A DNA stretch of 64,000 nt from Lachnospiraceae bacterium (GCA_029067085.1 JAIEFE010000016.1:52864-116863), one strand, 5' to 3'. Shown: positions 27,881-35,547, numbered from the stretch's first letter. Notes: generated from the letters alone by a model not told the origin. Made by a program: numbers and translations.

Positions 27881-29784
27881 TGCCGGGACCAGGACCACAT
27901 GGAAGAATGCATGGCGGAAAGAGAATAGAAAATCCGGGGAAAGTATTTAAGCGATTGATGGGATATGTGGCAAAAAACTACGCTATCCATCTGGTTTTGG
28001 TGGCGGTGCTGATCTTTGTGAGCGTTCTTGCGAACGTACAGGGAACATTGTTCACCCAGAGCCTGATCGACGACTATATCACGCCTATGCTCACACAGGA
28101 CAGTCCGGATTTTGCACCTCTGGCGAGGGCCATAATGCGGGTGGCTTGTTTTTATCTGATCGGTGTACTGGCGTCCTATACATGGAACCGCATCATGATC
28201 AATGTGACGCAGGGAACGCTTCGCAATGTGAGAGATGATCTGTTTTCTCATATGGAAACCCTTCCGATCAAATATTTTGACACCCATTCTCATGGCGATA
28301 TTATGTCAACCTACACAAATGATACAGAAACCCTGAGACAGATGATCAGCCAGAGTATGCCGCAGGTATTCAACAGCGCGATCACCATTGTGAGCGTGCT
28401 GATCAGCATGATCGTTCTGAGCGTGCCGTTGACTATAGTGACGCTTGTGATGGTGGGCATCATGCTGGTGGTGACCAAGAAGGTGGCTGGCTTGAGCGGC
28501 AGATACTTTCTGGAACAGCAGGCGAATCTGGGCAAAGTCAACGGCTTCATTGAGGAGATGATGAACGGCCAGAAGGTGGTCAAGGTATTCAACCACGAGG
28601 CAAAAAATATTGAAAATTTTAAAGAGTTGAACGATGCCCTCTTTGTGAGCGCCGACAAGGCGAATTATCTGGTCAATATCGTGGGACCGGTCAATGCGCA
28701 GCTCGGCAATGTGAGTTATGTAGTCTGTGCCATCGTGGGCGGAGCGCTGGCGATGTCGGGAATAACAGGGCTGACGTTGGGGAAACTGGCTAGCTTCCTG
28801 ACCTTCAATAAGAGCTTTAATATGCCTATTAACCAAGTGAGTCAACAGTTTAACTCCATTGTCATGGCTATGGCGGGCGCGGAGCGTATCTTTAAGATGA
28901 TGGATGAGGCTGCAGAGGTGGATAACGGCTATGTGACGCTGGTCAATGTGAAGGAGGAGAACGGAACGCTCGTGGAGACGCCGGAGCGCACGGGCCGCTG
29001 GGCGTGGCGCCACGAGCATCAGGCGGATCACACCGTGGACTATGTGGAACTTACGGGGGATGTGGTCTTTGACGGCGTGGATTTCGGCTACAATGATGAC
29101 AAGATGGTACTCCACGACGTGAAACTCTTTGCCGAGCCAGGACAGAAGATTGCCTTCGTTGGCTCTACCGGAGCGGGCAAGACCACCATCACGAACCTGA
29201 TCAATCGCTTTTATGATATTCAGGACGGAAAGATCCGTTATGACGGGATTAACGTAAATAAGATCAAGAAGGCGGATCTGCGCCGCTCCCTCGGGATCGT
29301 GCTGCAGGATACGCACCTGTTTACGGGTACCGTTATGGAAAATATCCGTTACGGAAAGCTGGATGCGACCGACGAGGAGGTAAAGGCGGCGGCAAGGCTT
29401 GCCAACGCGGACGGCTTTATCAGAAGGCTTCCGGAAGGGTATGACACCGTACTCACCGGAGACGGCGCAAACTTAAGTCAGGGACAGAGACAGCTTCTCG
29501 CGATCGCGAGGGCGGCGGTGGCGGATCCGCCGGTACTGATCCTGGACGAAGCGACCAGTTCCATCGATACCCGTACCGAGCGCATCGTGCAGGATGGCAT
29601 GGATAAGCTGATGAAGGGCAGAACGACCTTTGTGATCGCCCACCGGCTTTCCACGGTAAAGAATTCCGACTGTATCATGGTGCTGGAACAGGGAAGGATC
29701 ATTGAGAGAGGCACCCATGACCAGCTGATCGAGGAGGGCGGAAGGTACTACCAGCTGTATACCGGGAACGCGATCACGGCGTAA
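27880..29784 (+). CDS. Heterodimeric ABC exporter, catalytic-site subunit
   Basis: This 634-residue exporter half, LmrD/BmrD/TM288-like, pairs with the previous gene. Walker A GSTGAGKT lies at 428-435 and Walker B has the catalytic Glu557 in LILDEATSSID. The signature is LSQGQ at 532-536, altered from LSGGQ, and would line the partner's degenerate site. An insertion of about 50 residues, rich in Glu, His and Arg, lies between the membrane part and the ATPase (about residues 350-395), as often in this family. The ATG overlaps the upstream stop (TGATG) after AAAAAGGAGG. Confidence 0.88.
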   Translation: MPGPGPHGRMHGGKRIENPGKVFKRLMGYVAKNYAIHLVLVAVLIFVSVLANVQGTLFTQSLIDDYITPMLTQDSPDFAPLARAIMRVACFYLIGVLASYTWNRIMINVTQGTLRNVRDDLFSHMETLPIKYFDTHSHGDIMSTYTNDTETLRQMISQSMPQVFNSAITIVSVLISMIVLSVPLTIVTLVMVGIMLVVTKKVAGLSGRYFLEQQANLGKVNGFIEEMMNGQKVVKVFNHEAKNIENFKELNDALFVSADKANYLVNIVGPVNAQLGNVSYVVCAIVGGALAMSGITGLTLGKLASFLTFNKSFNMPINQVSQQFNSIVMAMAGAERIFKMMDEAAEVDNGYVTLVNVKEENGTLVETPERTGRWAWRHEHQADHTVDYVELTGDVVFDGVDFGYNDDKMVLHDVKLFAEPGQKIAFVGSTGAGKTTITNLINRFYDIQDGKIRYDGINVNKIKKADLRRSLGIVLQDTHLFTGTVMENIRYGKLDATDEEVKAAARLANADGFIRRLPEGYDTVLTGDGANLSQGQRQLLAIARAAVADPPVLILDEATSSIDTRTERIVQDGMDKLMKGRTTFVIAHRLSTVKNSDCIMVLEQGRIIERGTHDQLIEEGGRYYQLYTGNAITA

Positions 29785-29852
29785 GGTCACTGTGTCGGAA
29801 AAGAATAGAAAATGCAAAATTAACTACAATTTGTTGTGTTTTCTGATAATTA

Positions 29853-29881
29853 TTGACAGAGATTAACAAAAATAATAAAAT
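29853..29881 (+). promoter_or_regulatory. blaI-blaR1 promoter
   Basis: -35 TTGACA (29853-29858), 17-nt spacer, -10 TAAAAT (29876-29881), immediately followed by the operator at 29886. Confidence 0.7.
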
Positions 29882-29885
29882 ATAA

Positions 29886-29913
29886 ATGACTACGGACTAC
29901 AGTCGCTAGTCAT
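29886..29913 (+). promoter_or_regulatory. BlaI-type operator
   Basis: A 28-bp interrupted palindrome: ATGACTA, then GACT, then AGTC, then TAGTCAT, each separated by 2 nt. It begins 5 nt after the -10 box. The GACTA half-sites resemble BlaI/MecI operators, which fits autoregulation by the next gene. A related operator in the same position relative to a promoter is at 35549-35565. Confidence 0.65.
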
Positions 29914-29927
29914 TGGAAAGAGGTTAC

Positions 29928-30290
29928 ATGAAAAGAGTTTTTAGTGCATCAGAAGCGGAGCGGGAGGTTTTAGAGAAACTTTGGGATCAGGAGGGCGGTG
30001 TGAAACAGTCACAACTCCTAGCCCTGTTTGCTGCGGAGGGAAAAGAGTGGAAGAGACAGACTCTGAACACCTTTTTGGCAAGACTGGAAGAGAAGGAGCT
30101 GATCACGCGGGAGAACAGAATCGTGATGCCGCGGTACAGCAGAGAGGAATACTATAATAAGCAGATGAAGACGGCAATTGACGAGATGTACGGAGGACGG
30201 CTGAGCAACTTTGTGGCAGCGTTTGTAAAGAGAAACACCATCGATGAAAGCGAGGCGGAAGAGCTGATCCGGATTCTGGAGGAAAGCTGA
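29928..30290 (+). CDS. BlaI/MecI-family repressor
   Basis: This 120-residue winged-helix protein matches the penicillinase-repressor family: SASEAEREVLEKLWDQ opens the domain, TLNTFLARLEEKELI is the recognition helix and wing, and the C-terminal helical part serves dimerisation. The family represses its own operon until a membrane protease (the next gene) triggers its cleavage. The start at 29928 follows GGAAAGAGG; a TTG at 29913 would add five residues. The gene order blaI-blaR1 with a palindromic operator supports the call. Confidence 0.85.
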   Translation: MKRVFSASEAEREVLEKLWDQEGGVKQSQLLALFAAEGKEWKRQTLNTFLARLEEKELITRENRIVMPRYSREEYYNKQMKTAIDEMYGGRLSNFVAAFVKRNTIDESEAEELIRILEES

Positions 30291-30299
30291 CCGTAAACG

Positions 30300-31646
30300 A
30301 TGGAATACTTACTGGTGATGGCGCTTTCAGGCAGCACGATGACATGCCTGTATCTGCTGATGCGCTGTCTTTTGAGAAAGAGGCTTTGCGCGGGGACGTA
30401 CTACCTGCTCGCCAAGACGGCCGTTCTGTATTATCTGATTCCTCTGCCGTTTTTGAAAACATGGTACAGGGAGTTTATCAACGCTGTCATACCTAAGACG
30501 CAGACGGCGATGAAGCAGATAACGCTCAGATGGACGAATTATGTGGTACGTGAAGAGGAGAAGCTGTATCTCAATATTTATGCGAAAGTCCAGATCACGG
30601 TTATCGCTGTGTGGCTGCTGGTTGCCTTTCTTTTACTGCTGATAGCGGTATGGGAGTATATACAGGCGATTCGCCGCTTTGTCAAATATGCTGACAGGAA
30701 TATAACGGAGTCTCAGAAGGCTGTTATCGAGTCTCTGAGAAAAGAGTATCGGATCAGGCGTCATATTGTGGTGTGTCAAGGACAGGACGGAGAGGCCACG
30801 ATGACTTTCGGAGTTTTCAGACCGATCATTTTCTGCGGCAAAGCATTGGGCAGCCATGAGGCGGAGCTGCTTGTTCGTCATGAAATGGTACATATCAAAC
30901 GCTGGGATGTCCTCTGGAAGATCCTCATACAGTTTGTGAAGTTTCTTCACTGGTGGAATCCGATCATGTGGGCTTTGTATCATGATTTCGAGCAGATCAG
31001 CGAATGGGCATGTGATGAGACGGCGATGCGGGACAGGCCGGAGACGGAAGTAAAAGAATATCTGCGTCTGATGATCGAAGAGGCACGCGATCCTGATAAG
31101 CCGAAGGAAGCCATATTGCGGTGGAGAGCCGGTTTTGGATATAATGCAAAGATACTAAAGGGAAGGATGGAAAATCTGATGAGTAGAAAGAAATGGAACA
31201 GGACAGCAGCGGGAATTCTGGTAGCAGTGTTGGCATTCGCCAATTCTATGACGGTGTTTGCGTATAGGGATGTGTATCAGAGAGAAATGGGAGATGATGT
31301 TTCTCAGGAAGAGATAGAAAAAATGTTGGACAGGGACAATCTCATGTTTACTCCTGACGAGGCAAGTCAGGAAGATATACAGGATTTTGACATTTTGGAT
31401 GAGGAGATTCTCTATGACAGGCAGTTTACGGACGAGGAGGGTAATATTTATCCCGTATCGGAAATCGGTTCTGAGAGAAGGGGTTGTAATCATACCTTTG
31501 ATTCAGGGGTATTAACAGATCATAAGAAATATTCGGATGGAAGCTGTGAGGTGAGAAAGTACCGCGCACAGATGTGCAGCAAATGCAGTTATACAATACA
31601 GGGTGATTGGATTAGTACGACTAACTATGCGGTATGTCCGCACTGA
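30300..31646 (+). CDS. BlaR1-like M56 membrane metalloprotease with Cys-rich sensor tail
   Basis: This 448-residue protein has about three N-terminal helices and a cytoplasmic gluzincin-type zinc protease with HEMVH at 194-198 and the downstream EWACDE motif. A last helix near 305-325 leads to an extracellular tail. BlaR1 and MecR1 carry a penicillin-binding domain of about 240 residues there; this one has only about 120, acidic and then cysteine-rich: C396, H398, C416, C426, C429, C446, H448. That spacing looks like a small zinc- or redox-binding fold. The signal sensed is thus unlikely to be a beta-lactam bound as in BlaR1. It lies 9 nt after the repressor gene. Confidence 0.8.
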   Translation: MEYLLVMALSGSTMTCLYLLMRCLLRKRLCAGTYYLLAKTAVLYYLIPLPFLKTWYREFINAVIPKTQTAMKQITLRWTNYVVREEEKLYLNIYAKVQITVIAVWLLVAFLLLLIAVWEYIQAIRRFVKYADRNITESQKAVIESLRKEYRIRRHIVVCQGQDGEATMTFGVFRPIIFCGKALGSHEAELLVRHEMVHIKRWDVLWKILIQFVKFLHWWNPIMWALYHDFEQISEWACDETAMRDRPETEVKEYLRLMIEEARDPDKPKEAILRWRAGFGYNAKILKGRMENLMSRKKWNRTAAGILVAVLAFANSMTVFAYRDVYQREMGDDVSQEEIEKMLDRDNLMFTPDEASQEDIQDFDILDEEILYDRQFTDEEGNIYPVSEIGSERRGCNHTFDSGVLTDHKKYSDGSCEVRKYRAQMCSKCSYTIQGDWISTTNYAVCPH

Positions 31647-31677
31647 CGGCGGAGAGATGAGAACGGTCTCTATTTAC

Positions 31678-31695
31678 GGAATGCCACGGCATTCC
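31678..31695 (+). repeat. GAATGC-type hairpin behind blaR1
   Basis: GGAATGCC and GGCATTCC form a perfect 8-bp stem with a 2-nt loop. It resembles the hairpins at 21729, 26060 and 54823. Confidence 0.5.
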
Positions 31696-31710
31696 TGATC
31701 GGATAGATGA

Positions 31711-31770
31711 CAGGCAGTGTAAAAGGGGATGGCGTGAGCGGCTGTGTAATGCAGTCGCTCGTGCTGGTTT
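31711..31770 (+). ncRNA. Conserved RNA tail behind blaR1 (copy A)
   Basis: The block CAGGCAGTGTAAAAGGGG (31711-31728) is followed by a 13-bp hairpin (31732-31744 with 31752-31764) and GGTTTTAGGG. Three pairs are G-T, so the stem is good only as plus-strand RNA. The same block, a hairpin of different sequence and a T-run recur at 35616-35682. It probably ends the blaI-blaR1 transcript; a further role as RNA is inference. Confidence 0.55.
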
Positions 31771-31786
31771 TAGGGGGAAATATTCG

Positions 31787-31980
31787 TTATTTACCAAACA
31801 GATCGGCATGCGTGCCGGTTGCGGTAGCCGAGAGAATGAGAGTGTCCTCATAGATTTGGTACATAAGCAGCCAATCAGGCTCTATGTGACACTCTCGAAA
31901 ATCTTGCAAATTTCCTGTCAGGGAATGGTCTTTAACTTGGCGTCTCTTTTCATGCGGTTTGTGTAGACGATCTTATACAT
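31787..31980 (-). pseudogene. YafQ-type toxin, internally deleted and frameshifted
   Basis: The frame opens right after the dinJ-like antitoxin as MYKIVYTNRMKRDAKL, then hits a stop four codons later. From the junction, another frame reads DHSLTGNLQDFRECHIEP and on through LLMYQIYEDTLILSATATG to HADLFGK and a stop. These are the two ends of a YafQ mRNA interferase, which is normally about 90 residues; roughly 30 central residues are missing and the ends are out of frame. The C-terminal catalytic region is well kept, so the loss looks recent. Its antitoxin upstream is intact. Confidence 0.8.
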
Positions 31981-31983
31981 GCA

Positions 31984-32247
31984 TTAATCCTCCAGCATGG
32001 ATGCGACTGCATCTTCGGCAGTATCAAAAGGGCCGTTCAGGTTTCTGCGGAATCTGCTGTCATAAACAGCTTCCTGAAGCGAGTAAGAAGGATTCTTGTG
32101 CTGTACGGAAAAAGGAATTCCCGCATTTTCGATAGACGCATTCAAAAAAATGCGGATTGCTGTGGATGTGTCCAATCCAAGACTGGAGAAGAGGGTATCT
32201 GCTTGTTTTTTTAACATGTCATCAATACGAATTTGTAATGTAGCCAT
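31984..32247 (-). CDS. RelB/DinJ-family antitoxin
   Basis: This 87-residue protein starts with the ribbon-helix-helix MATLQIRIDDMLKKQAD and GLDTSTAIRIFL of RelB/DinJ antitoxins, which bind the toxin with the C-terminal tail and repress their own promoter. The start at 32247 follows GGAGGTG on the minus strand; a longer frame to 32304 lacks a site. The toxin gene downstream is broken, leaving an orphan antitoxin that may still act as a repressor or neutralise related toxins. Confidence 0.85.
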   Translation of the reverse strand: MATLQIRIDDMLKKQADTLFSSLGLDTSTAIRIFLNASIENAGIPFSVQHKNPSYSLQEAVYDSRFRRNLNGPFDTAEDAVASMLED

Positions 32248-32275
32248 ATTGCACCTCCATTGATTATGTAATAAT

Positions 32276-32289
32276 ATTGTACCATACAA
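32276..32289 (-). promoter_or_regulatory. Extended -10 and operator of the antitoxin gene
   Basis: On the minus strand TGG precedes TACAAT (32276-32281), an extended -10. It lies in a palindrome TTGTA-TGG-TACAA (32277-32289), a likely binding site for the RelB-type repressor. Confidence 0.45.
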
Positions 32290-32361
32290 GTAATGTCTCT
32301 GCACAATTTATTTCGAGAGGTGTAGGTAGACAGAATGAATTGTTTTATGGATAAAAAGTAG

Positions 32362-32390
32362 TTGTATGCCCTTTTTCAAAGGGTTATACT
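32362..32390 (+). promoter_or_regulatory. Promoter with embedded palindrome for the MNT-HEPN pair
   Basis: -35 TTGTAT (32362-32367), 17-nt spacer, -10 TATACT (32385-32390). The spacer holds CCCTTT and AAAGGG (32369-32374, 32378-32383) around a 3-nt centre, exactly between the two boxes, as expected of an autoregulatory operator. Confidence 0.6.
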
Positions 32391-32440
32391 ATTTTATAAG
32401 TGAACGAGGAAAACGAGGCCTTTGTAAGGGAGGTAGGATT

Positions 32441-32782
32441 ATGCCGCAGATGACACAGAAACTAATAAAGCAGTATGTGTCCGACATAATGAATATATAC
32501 GGAAATCATATAAAGCAGATTATTTTATATGGTTCTTATGCACGCGGAGATTTTCATAATGATTCAGATATAGATATTATGGTGTTGGTAGATTTGCCTG
32601 ATACACAAATTGAACTTTATTCTGACGCGCTCTCAGAATTGGGATTTGAATATAATGTCAATCATGATATATGGTTTATGCCCGTTGTAAAAAATGCGCA
32701 GCATTTTGGACAATGGTGCGCTGTTTATCCCTTTTATTCCAATGTAGTAAAGGAGGGGGTTATGCTATATGATACACTCTGA
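32441..32782 (+). CDS. MNT-type nucleotidyltransferase antitoxin (MntA-like)
   Basis: This 113-residue minimal nucleotidyltransferase has the polymerase-beta signature: GS at 31-32 and the metal-binding pair D43 and D45 in a GS-x10-DxD arrangement. In studied MntA-HepT modules this protein modifies the HEPN toxin by adding AMP to a tyrosine and so blocks its RNase activity. The gene overlaps the HEPN gene by 14 nt, the usual layout. The start at 32441 follows GGGAGG; a longer frame to 32366 runs over the promoter and is rejected. Confidence 0.85.
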   Translation: MPQMTQKLIKQYVSDIMNIYGNHIKQIILYGSYARGDFHNDSDIDIMVLVDLPDTQIELYSDALSELGFEYNVNHDIWFMPVVKNAQHFGQWCAVYPFYSNVVKEGVMLYDTL

Positions 32783-33176
32783 AGAGGGTACGCGTAATGA
32801 CTTGATCGAGCATCGCTTTCGTATTGCTAAAGAAGATTTGGAAACAGCATATCTGCTCTTAGAAGCAGAACAGTATAGGGGTGCCAATAATAGAGCCTAT
32901 TATTCTATTTATCATACAATTGATGCGGTTCTTTCCATAGAAGGAATTGCCTTTAAACGCCATAAGGATACGTTAGCATATTTTAATAAACAGTACATTG
33001 CCACAGATATTTTCCCGCGTGATATGGGTAGAAAAATTGTAAAAGCGGAAGAAATTAGACATGCAAGCGATTATGATACGTTTTATGTTGCTTCAAAGGA
33101 AATCACATTACAGCAGGTAGAAACTGCTGAACAGCTCTTGCATTTAGCAAAAGAGTATTATGGTAAAAAGAATTAA
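32769..33176 (+). CDS. HEPN-domain toxin (HepT-like RNase)
   Basis: This 135-residue helical protein carries the HEPN RNase motif R-x(4-6)-H as R42-AYYSIY-H49, which includes tyrosines that are the known AMPylation targets in HepT. Together with the overlapping MNT gene it forms a type VII-like toxin-antitoxin pair. It starts after GGAGGGGG inside the end of the antitoxin gene. All parts look intact. Confidence 0.85.
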   Translation: MIHSEEGTRNDLIEHRFRIAKEDLETAYLLLEAEQYRGANNRAYYSIYHTIDAVLSIEGIAFKRHKDTLAYFNKQYIATDIFPRDMGRKIVKAEEIRHASDYDTFYVASKEITLQQVETAEQLLHLAKEYYGKKN

Positions 33177-33197
33177 CGTAGAGATTTAGAGATTAGG

Positions 33198-33227
33198 GCT
33201 TGCAGTTTTTTGCAGGCCTGTTATAAT
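33198..33227 (+). promoter_or_regulatory. 30-bp promoter repeat, copy 1 (aminotransferase)
   Basis: This 30-bp stretch recurs without change at 35701-35730. It contains -35 TTGCAG (33200-33205) and -10 TATAAT (33222-33227) with a 16-nt spacer. It lies 146 nt before the PatB-like gene. The other copy lies before the cysteine desulfurase gene. Confidence 0.65.
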
Positions 33228-33373
33228 GATTTATAGTATAGTAATTTGATAGGAATAACGGAGTACAAAGAAAGCTTCGGGAAACGCTGCAGACAGAACA
33301 GCTGAGATGATGCTGAAGTGCGGAAGGTGACTCGGAAGAGCGAAAGACGATGCAGGATAGTGGAGGAAGAAAG

Positions 33374-34549
33374 ATGGCGGAACGAAATCTGGATTTTGAC
33401 AGAGAGATTGAGAGAAGAGGGACAGGCTGTATCAAGTACGACTGCGCCGTAGAGCGCGGCAGGCCGGAGGATGTTCTGCCCCTGTGGGTGGCGGACATGG
33501 ATTTCGAGACTTCTTCCTGTGTGCTGGACGCCCTGCGGGAGCGTTTGGACCACGGCATTTTCGGCTACACGGAAGAGATACCGGGCTATTTTGAGAGCGT
33601 ACGGGACTGGATGCAGCGCCATCATGATTTTGCGGTGGAGAAATCCTGGCTGGTGAAGACGCCGGGAGTAGTCTTCGCGCTGGCAATGGCGATTCAGGCT
33701 TACACGGAGCCGGGGGATGCCGTTTTGATCCAGCAGCCTGTTTACTATCCCTTCGAGGGAGTTATCCGTGACAACGGCAGAAAGATGGTTACCAACACCC
33801 TGTATCTGGGTGAGGATAATCGTTATCATATTGATTTTGAGGACTTTGAACGGAAACTGACGGAGCATCGGGTCAAGCTGTTTCTCCTGTGCAGTCCCCA
33901 CAATCCCGTGGGACGGGTGTGGTCGAAGGAGGAGCTGATCCGCTTAGGCGACATCTGTCTGCGGCATCAGGTGATCGTGGTCAGTGACGAGATCCATGGG
34001 GATTTCGCCTTTCAGGGGAAGCATCATGTGTTCGCGAACCTGAAAAAGGAGTATGCAGATTTCTCGGTAATCTGTACTTCTCCCAGCAAAACCTTCAATC
34101 TGGCGGGCTTAAGCCTGTCCAATATCTTTATTCCGAACGAAGCCCTGCGGAAGCGCTTCCGAAAATGCATAGATGCCGCCGGCGTCAGCGAACTCAACAT
34201 CATGGGACAGGTGGCCTGTGAGGCGGCCTACAGGCAGGGTGAGGAGTGGTATGAAGCCATGATGCGCTATGTAGGAGAAAATATTGCCTTCATCGGAGCG
34301 TATGTGGAGGAGAATCTTCCCGGCGTGCGGATGGTGGCGCATGAGGGCACTTATCTTGTCTGGCTGGATTTCAGAAGACTGGGGATCAGCGAGGCGGCTT
34401 TGGAGCATAAGATCGTCCACGAAGCGAAGCTCTGGCTGGACGGCGGCGGAATGTTCGGCGCGGGCGGTGCAGGCTTCCAGCGCATCAACGCGGCCTGCCC
34501 GAGGAAACTTTTGCAGGAGGCGCTCGAGAGGATACGCGCTGCGCTCTAA
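33374..34549 (+). CDS. MalY/PatB-family PLP aminotransferase (C-S lyase)
   Basis: This 391-residue fold-type I PLP enzyme fits the MalY/PatB group, which cleaves cystathionine or other cysteine conjugates and so releases a thiol, pyruvate and ammonia. VVSDEIHGDF holds the Asp that contacts the PLP ring, and SPSKTFNLAGL gives the PLP lysine K239. The opening FDREIERRGTGCIKYD is typical. The start at 33374 follows GGAGGAAG. The last codons form the first unit of a fourfold degenerate tandem repeat. The exact 30-bp promoter shared with the cysteine desulfurase gene suggests joint expression. Confidence 0.85.
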   Translation: MAERNLDFDREIERRGTGCIKYDCAVERGRPEDVLPLWVADMDFETSSCVLDALRERLDHGIFGYTEEIPGYFESVRDWMQRHHDFAVEKSWLVKTPGVVFALAMAIQAYTEPGDAVLIQQPVYYPFEGVIRDNGRKMVTNTLYLGEDNRYHIDFEDFERKLTEHRVKLFLLCSPHNPVGRVWSKEELIRLGDICLRHQVIVVSDEIHGDFAFQGKHHVFANLKKEYADFSVICTSPSKTFNLAGLSLSNIFIPNEALRKRFRKCIDAAGVSELNIMGQVACEAAYRQGEEWYEAMMRYVGENIAFIGAYVEENLPGVRMVAHEGTYLVWLDFRRLGISEAALEHKIVHEAKLWLDGGGMFGAGGAGFQRINAACPRKLLQEALERIRAAL

Positions 34550-34688
34550 ACTCCGAAACGGATTGGAAAGGATATGCAACGCGCTGTATACTCCAAAACA
34601 GGTTATAAAAGGATGCGCGCCGTGCTGTATACTCTAAAACAGGTTAAAAGATACGCGTCGCGTTGTAAATTTTGGAATGACTTAGAAA
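34530..34688 (+). repeat. Degenerate 40-bp tandem repeat, four units
   Basis: Units start at 34530, 34570, 34611 and 34650. Each opens with a GGATACGCG-like string and ends in an A-rich run. Units 2 and 3 are most alike (both contain CTGTATACTC and AAAACAGGTT); units 1 and 4 are more alike to each other. Unit 1 includes the last six codons and stop of the aminotransferase gene, so the repeat grew out of a coding end. Confidence 0.75.
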
Positions 34689-34714
34689 GAAACTGACGCT
34701 GTTTCTTGCAAGGG

Positions 34715-34774
34715 AAACGGATTGTAAACCATGATATTAGATGAGTTGACAATCCGTTTTTTATATGCTAGCAT
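34715..34774 (+). promoter_or_regulatory. Terminator of patB-like gene overlapping the bioY promoter
   Basis: AAACGGATTGT (34715-34725) pairs with ACAATCCGTTT (34749-34759) and runs into T6, a terminator with an 11-bp stem and a 23-nt loop. The -35 TTGACA (34746-34751) lies within its right arm, with 17 nt to -10 TAGCAT (34769-34774). TTGTAAACC (34722-34730) and AGTTGACAA (34744-34752) also resemble the two halves of a BirA biotin operator, though the 13-nt gap is a little short. Confidence 0.6.
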
Positions 34775-34814
34775 ACCATCATAAAGGATTTTGAGAACGA
34801 AGGAGGACTTGCGG

Positions 34815-35423
34815 ATGAGAACGCAGTTACAGACGGAGGCAGCACAGATAGCGACAAAGACGACGCGGGCAGCGGGCAGGGGCAGAACCTACGATATGGC
34901 TTATACGGCCGTATTTGCAGTGCTGATCGCAGTCTGTTCGTGGATTTCCATTCCGACGGTGGTTCCGTTTACCTTGCAGACCTTTGCGATTTTTCTAGCG
35001 GTGTCGGTATTGGGCGGCAGACGCGGTACGCTGTCAATCGTGGTCTATGTGCTTCTGGGCGCGGTCGGGATTCCGGTTTTTGCGGGATTTAAAGGCGGAA
35101 TCGGTGTGCTTTTGAATACCACGGGCGGCTACATTGTCGGATTTATCTTTGCCGGACTCGTGATGTGGCTGATGGAGACGCTGTTTGGCAGAAAGCTATG
35201 GGTACAGGCTCTCGGCATGGCGCTTGGCATGGTTACTTACCTCACCGTTGGCACAGCGTGGTTTATGGCGGTATATCTGTACCAGACCGGCCCGGTCAGC
35301 CTGGGTGCGGTGCTGGGGTGGTGCGTGATCCCCTTCCTCATACCGGATATTGTAAAACTGGTTCTGGCGCTGTCGCTGGGGAACGTTTTGCGCAGACGGC
35401 TTGCGGGGATCATGGGAGAGTAG
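34815..35423 (+). CDS. bioY: Biotin transporter BioY
   Basis: This 202-residue membrane protein has about six helices and matches the BioY S-component of biotin ECF transporters; PTVVPFTLQTFAIFLAV and LLNTTGGYIVGF are the conserved family blocks. It works with a shared energy-coupling module that is not in this window, so uptake depends on genes elsewhere. The ATG at 34815 follows AAGGAGG; a TTG at 34791 is rejected because it lies before that site. Its promoter lies inside the preceding terminator and near a BirA-like site. Confidence 0.9.
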   Translation: MRTQLQTEAAQIATKTTRAAGRGRTYDMAYTAVFAVLIAVCSWISIPTVVPFTLQTFAIFLAVSVLGGRRGTLSIVVYVLLGAVGIPVFAGFKGGIGVLLNTTGGYIVGFIFAGLVMWLMETLFGRKLWVQALGMALGMVTYLTVGTAWFMAVYLYQTGPVSLGAVLGWCVIPFLIPDIVKLVLALSLGNVLRRRLAGIMGE

Positions 35424-35437
35424 TGGAGGAATACACA

Positions 35438-35455
35438 ATGGCTTCAAAATTATAA
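35438..35455 (+). other. Five-codon open frame with strong ribosome-binding site
   Basis: GTGGAGGA lies 7 nt before ATG and the frame reads MASKL then stop, directly behind bioY. It may be the stump of a lost downstream gene or a chance match. Nothing else suggests function. Confidence 0.25.
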
Positions 35456-35512
35456 AGGCGTAGTAATAAGCAGAGATTTTTGTGTCAAAATTATTAGAAT
35501 AGTAAAATGTGA

Positions 35513-35541
35513 TTGACTTTTTTTGATAATTTAGATATAGT
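35513..35541 (+). promoter_or_regulatory. Second BlaI-type promoter
   Basis: -35 TTGACT (35513-35518), 17-nt spacer, -10 TATAGT (35536-35541). Together with the operator just after it, the layout copies that of the blaI-blaR1 promoter at 29853-29913. No protein-coding gene starts behind it for more than 300 nt. Confidence 0.65.
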
Positions 35542-35547
35542 AATAAG

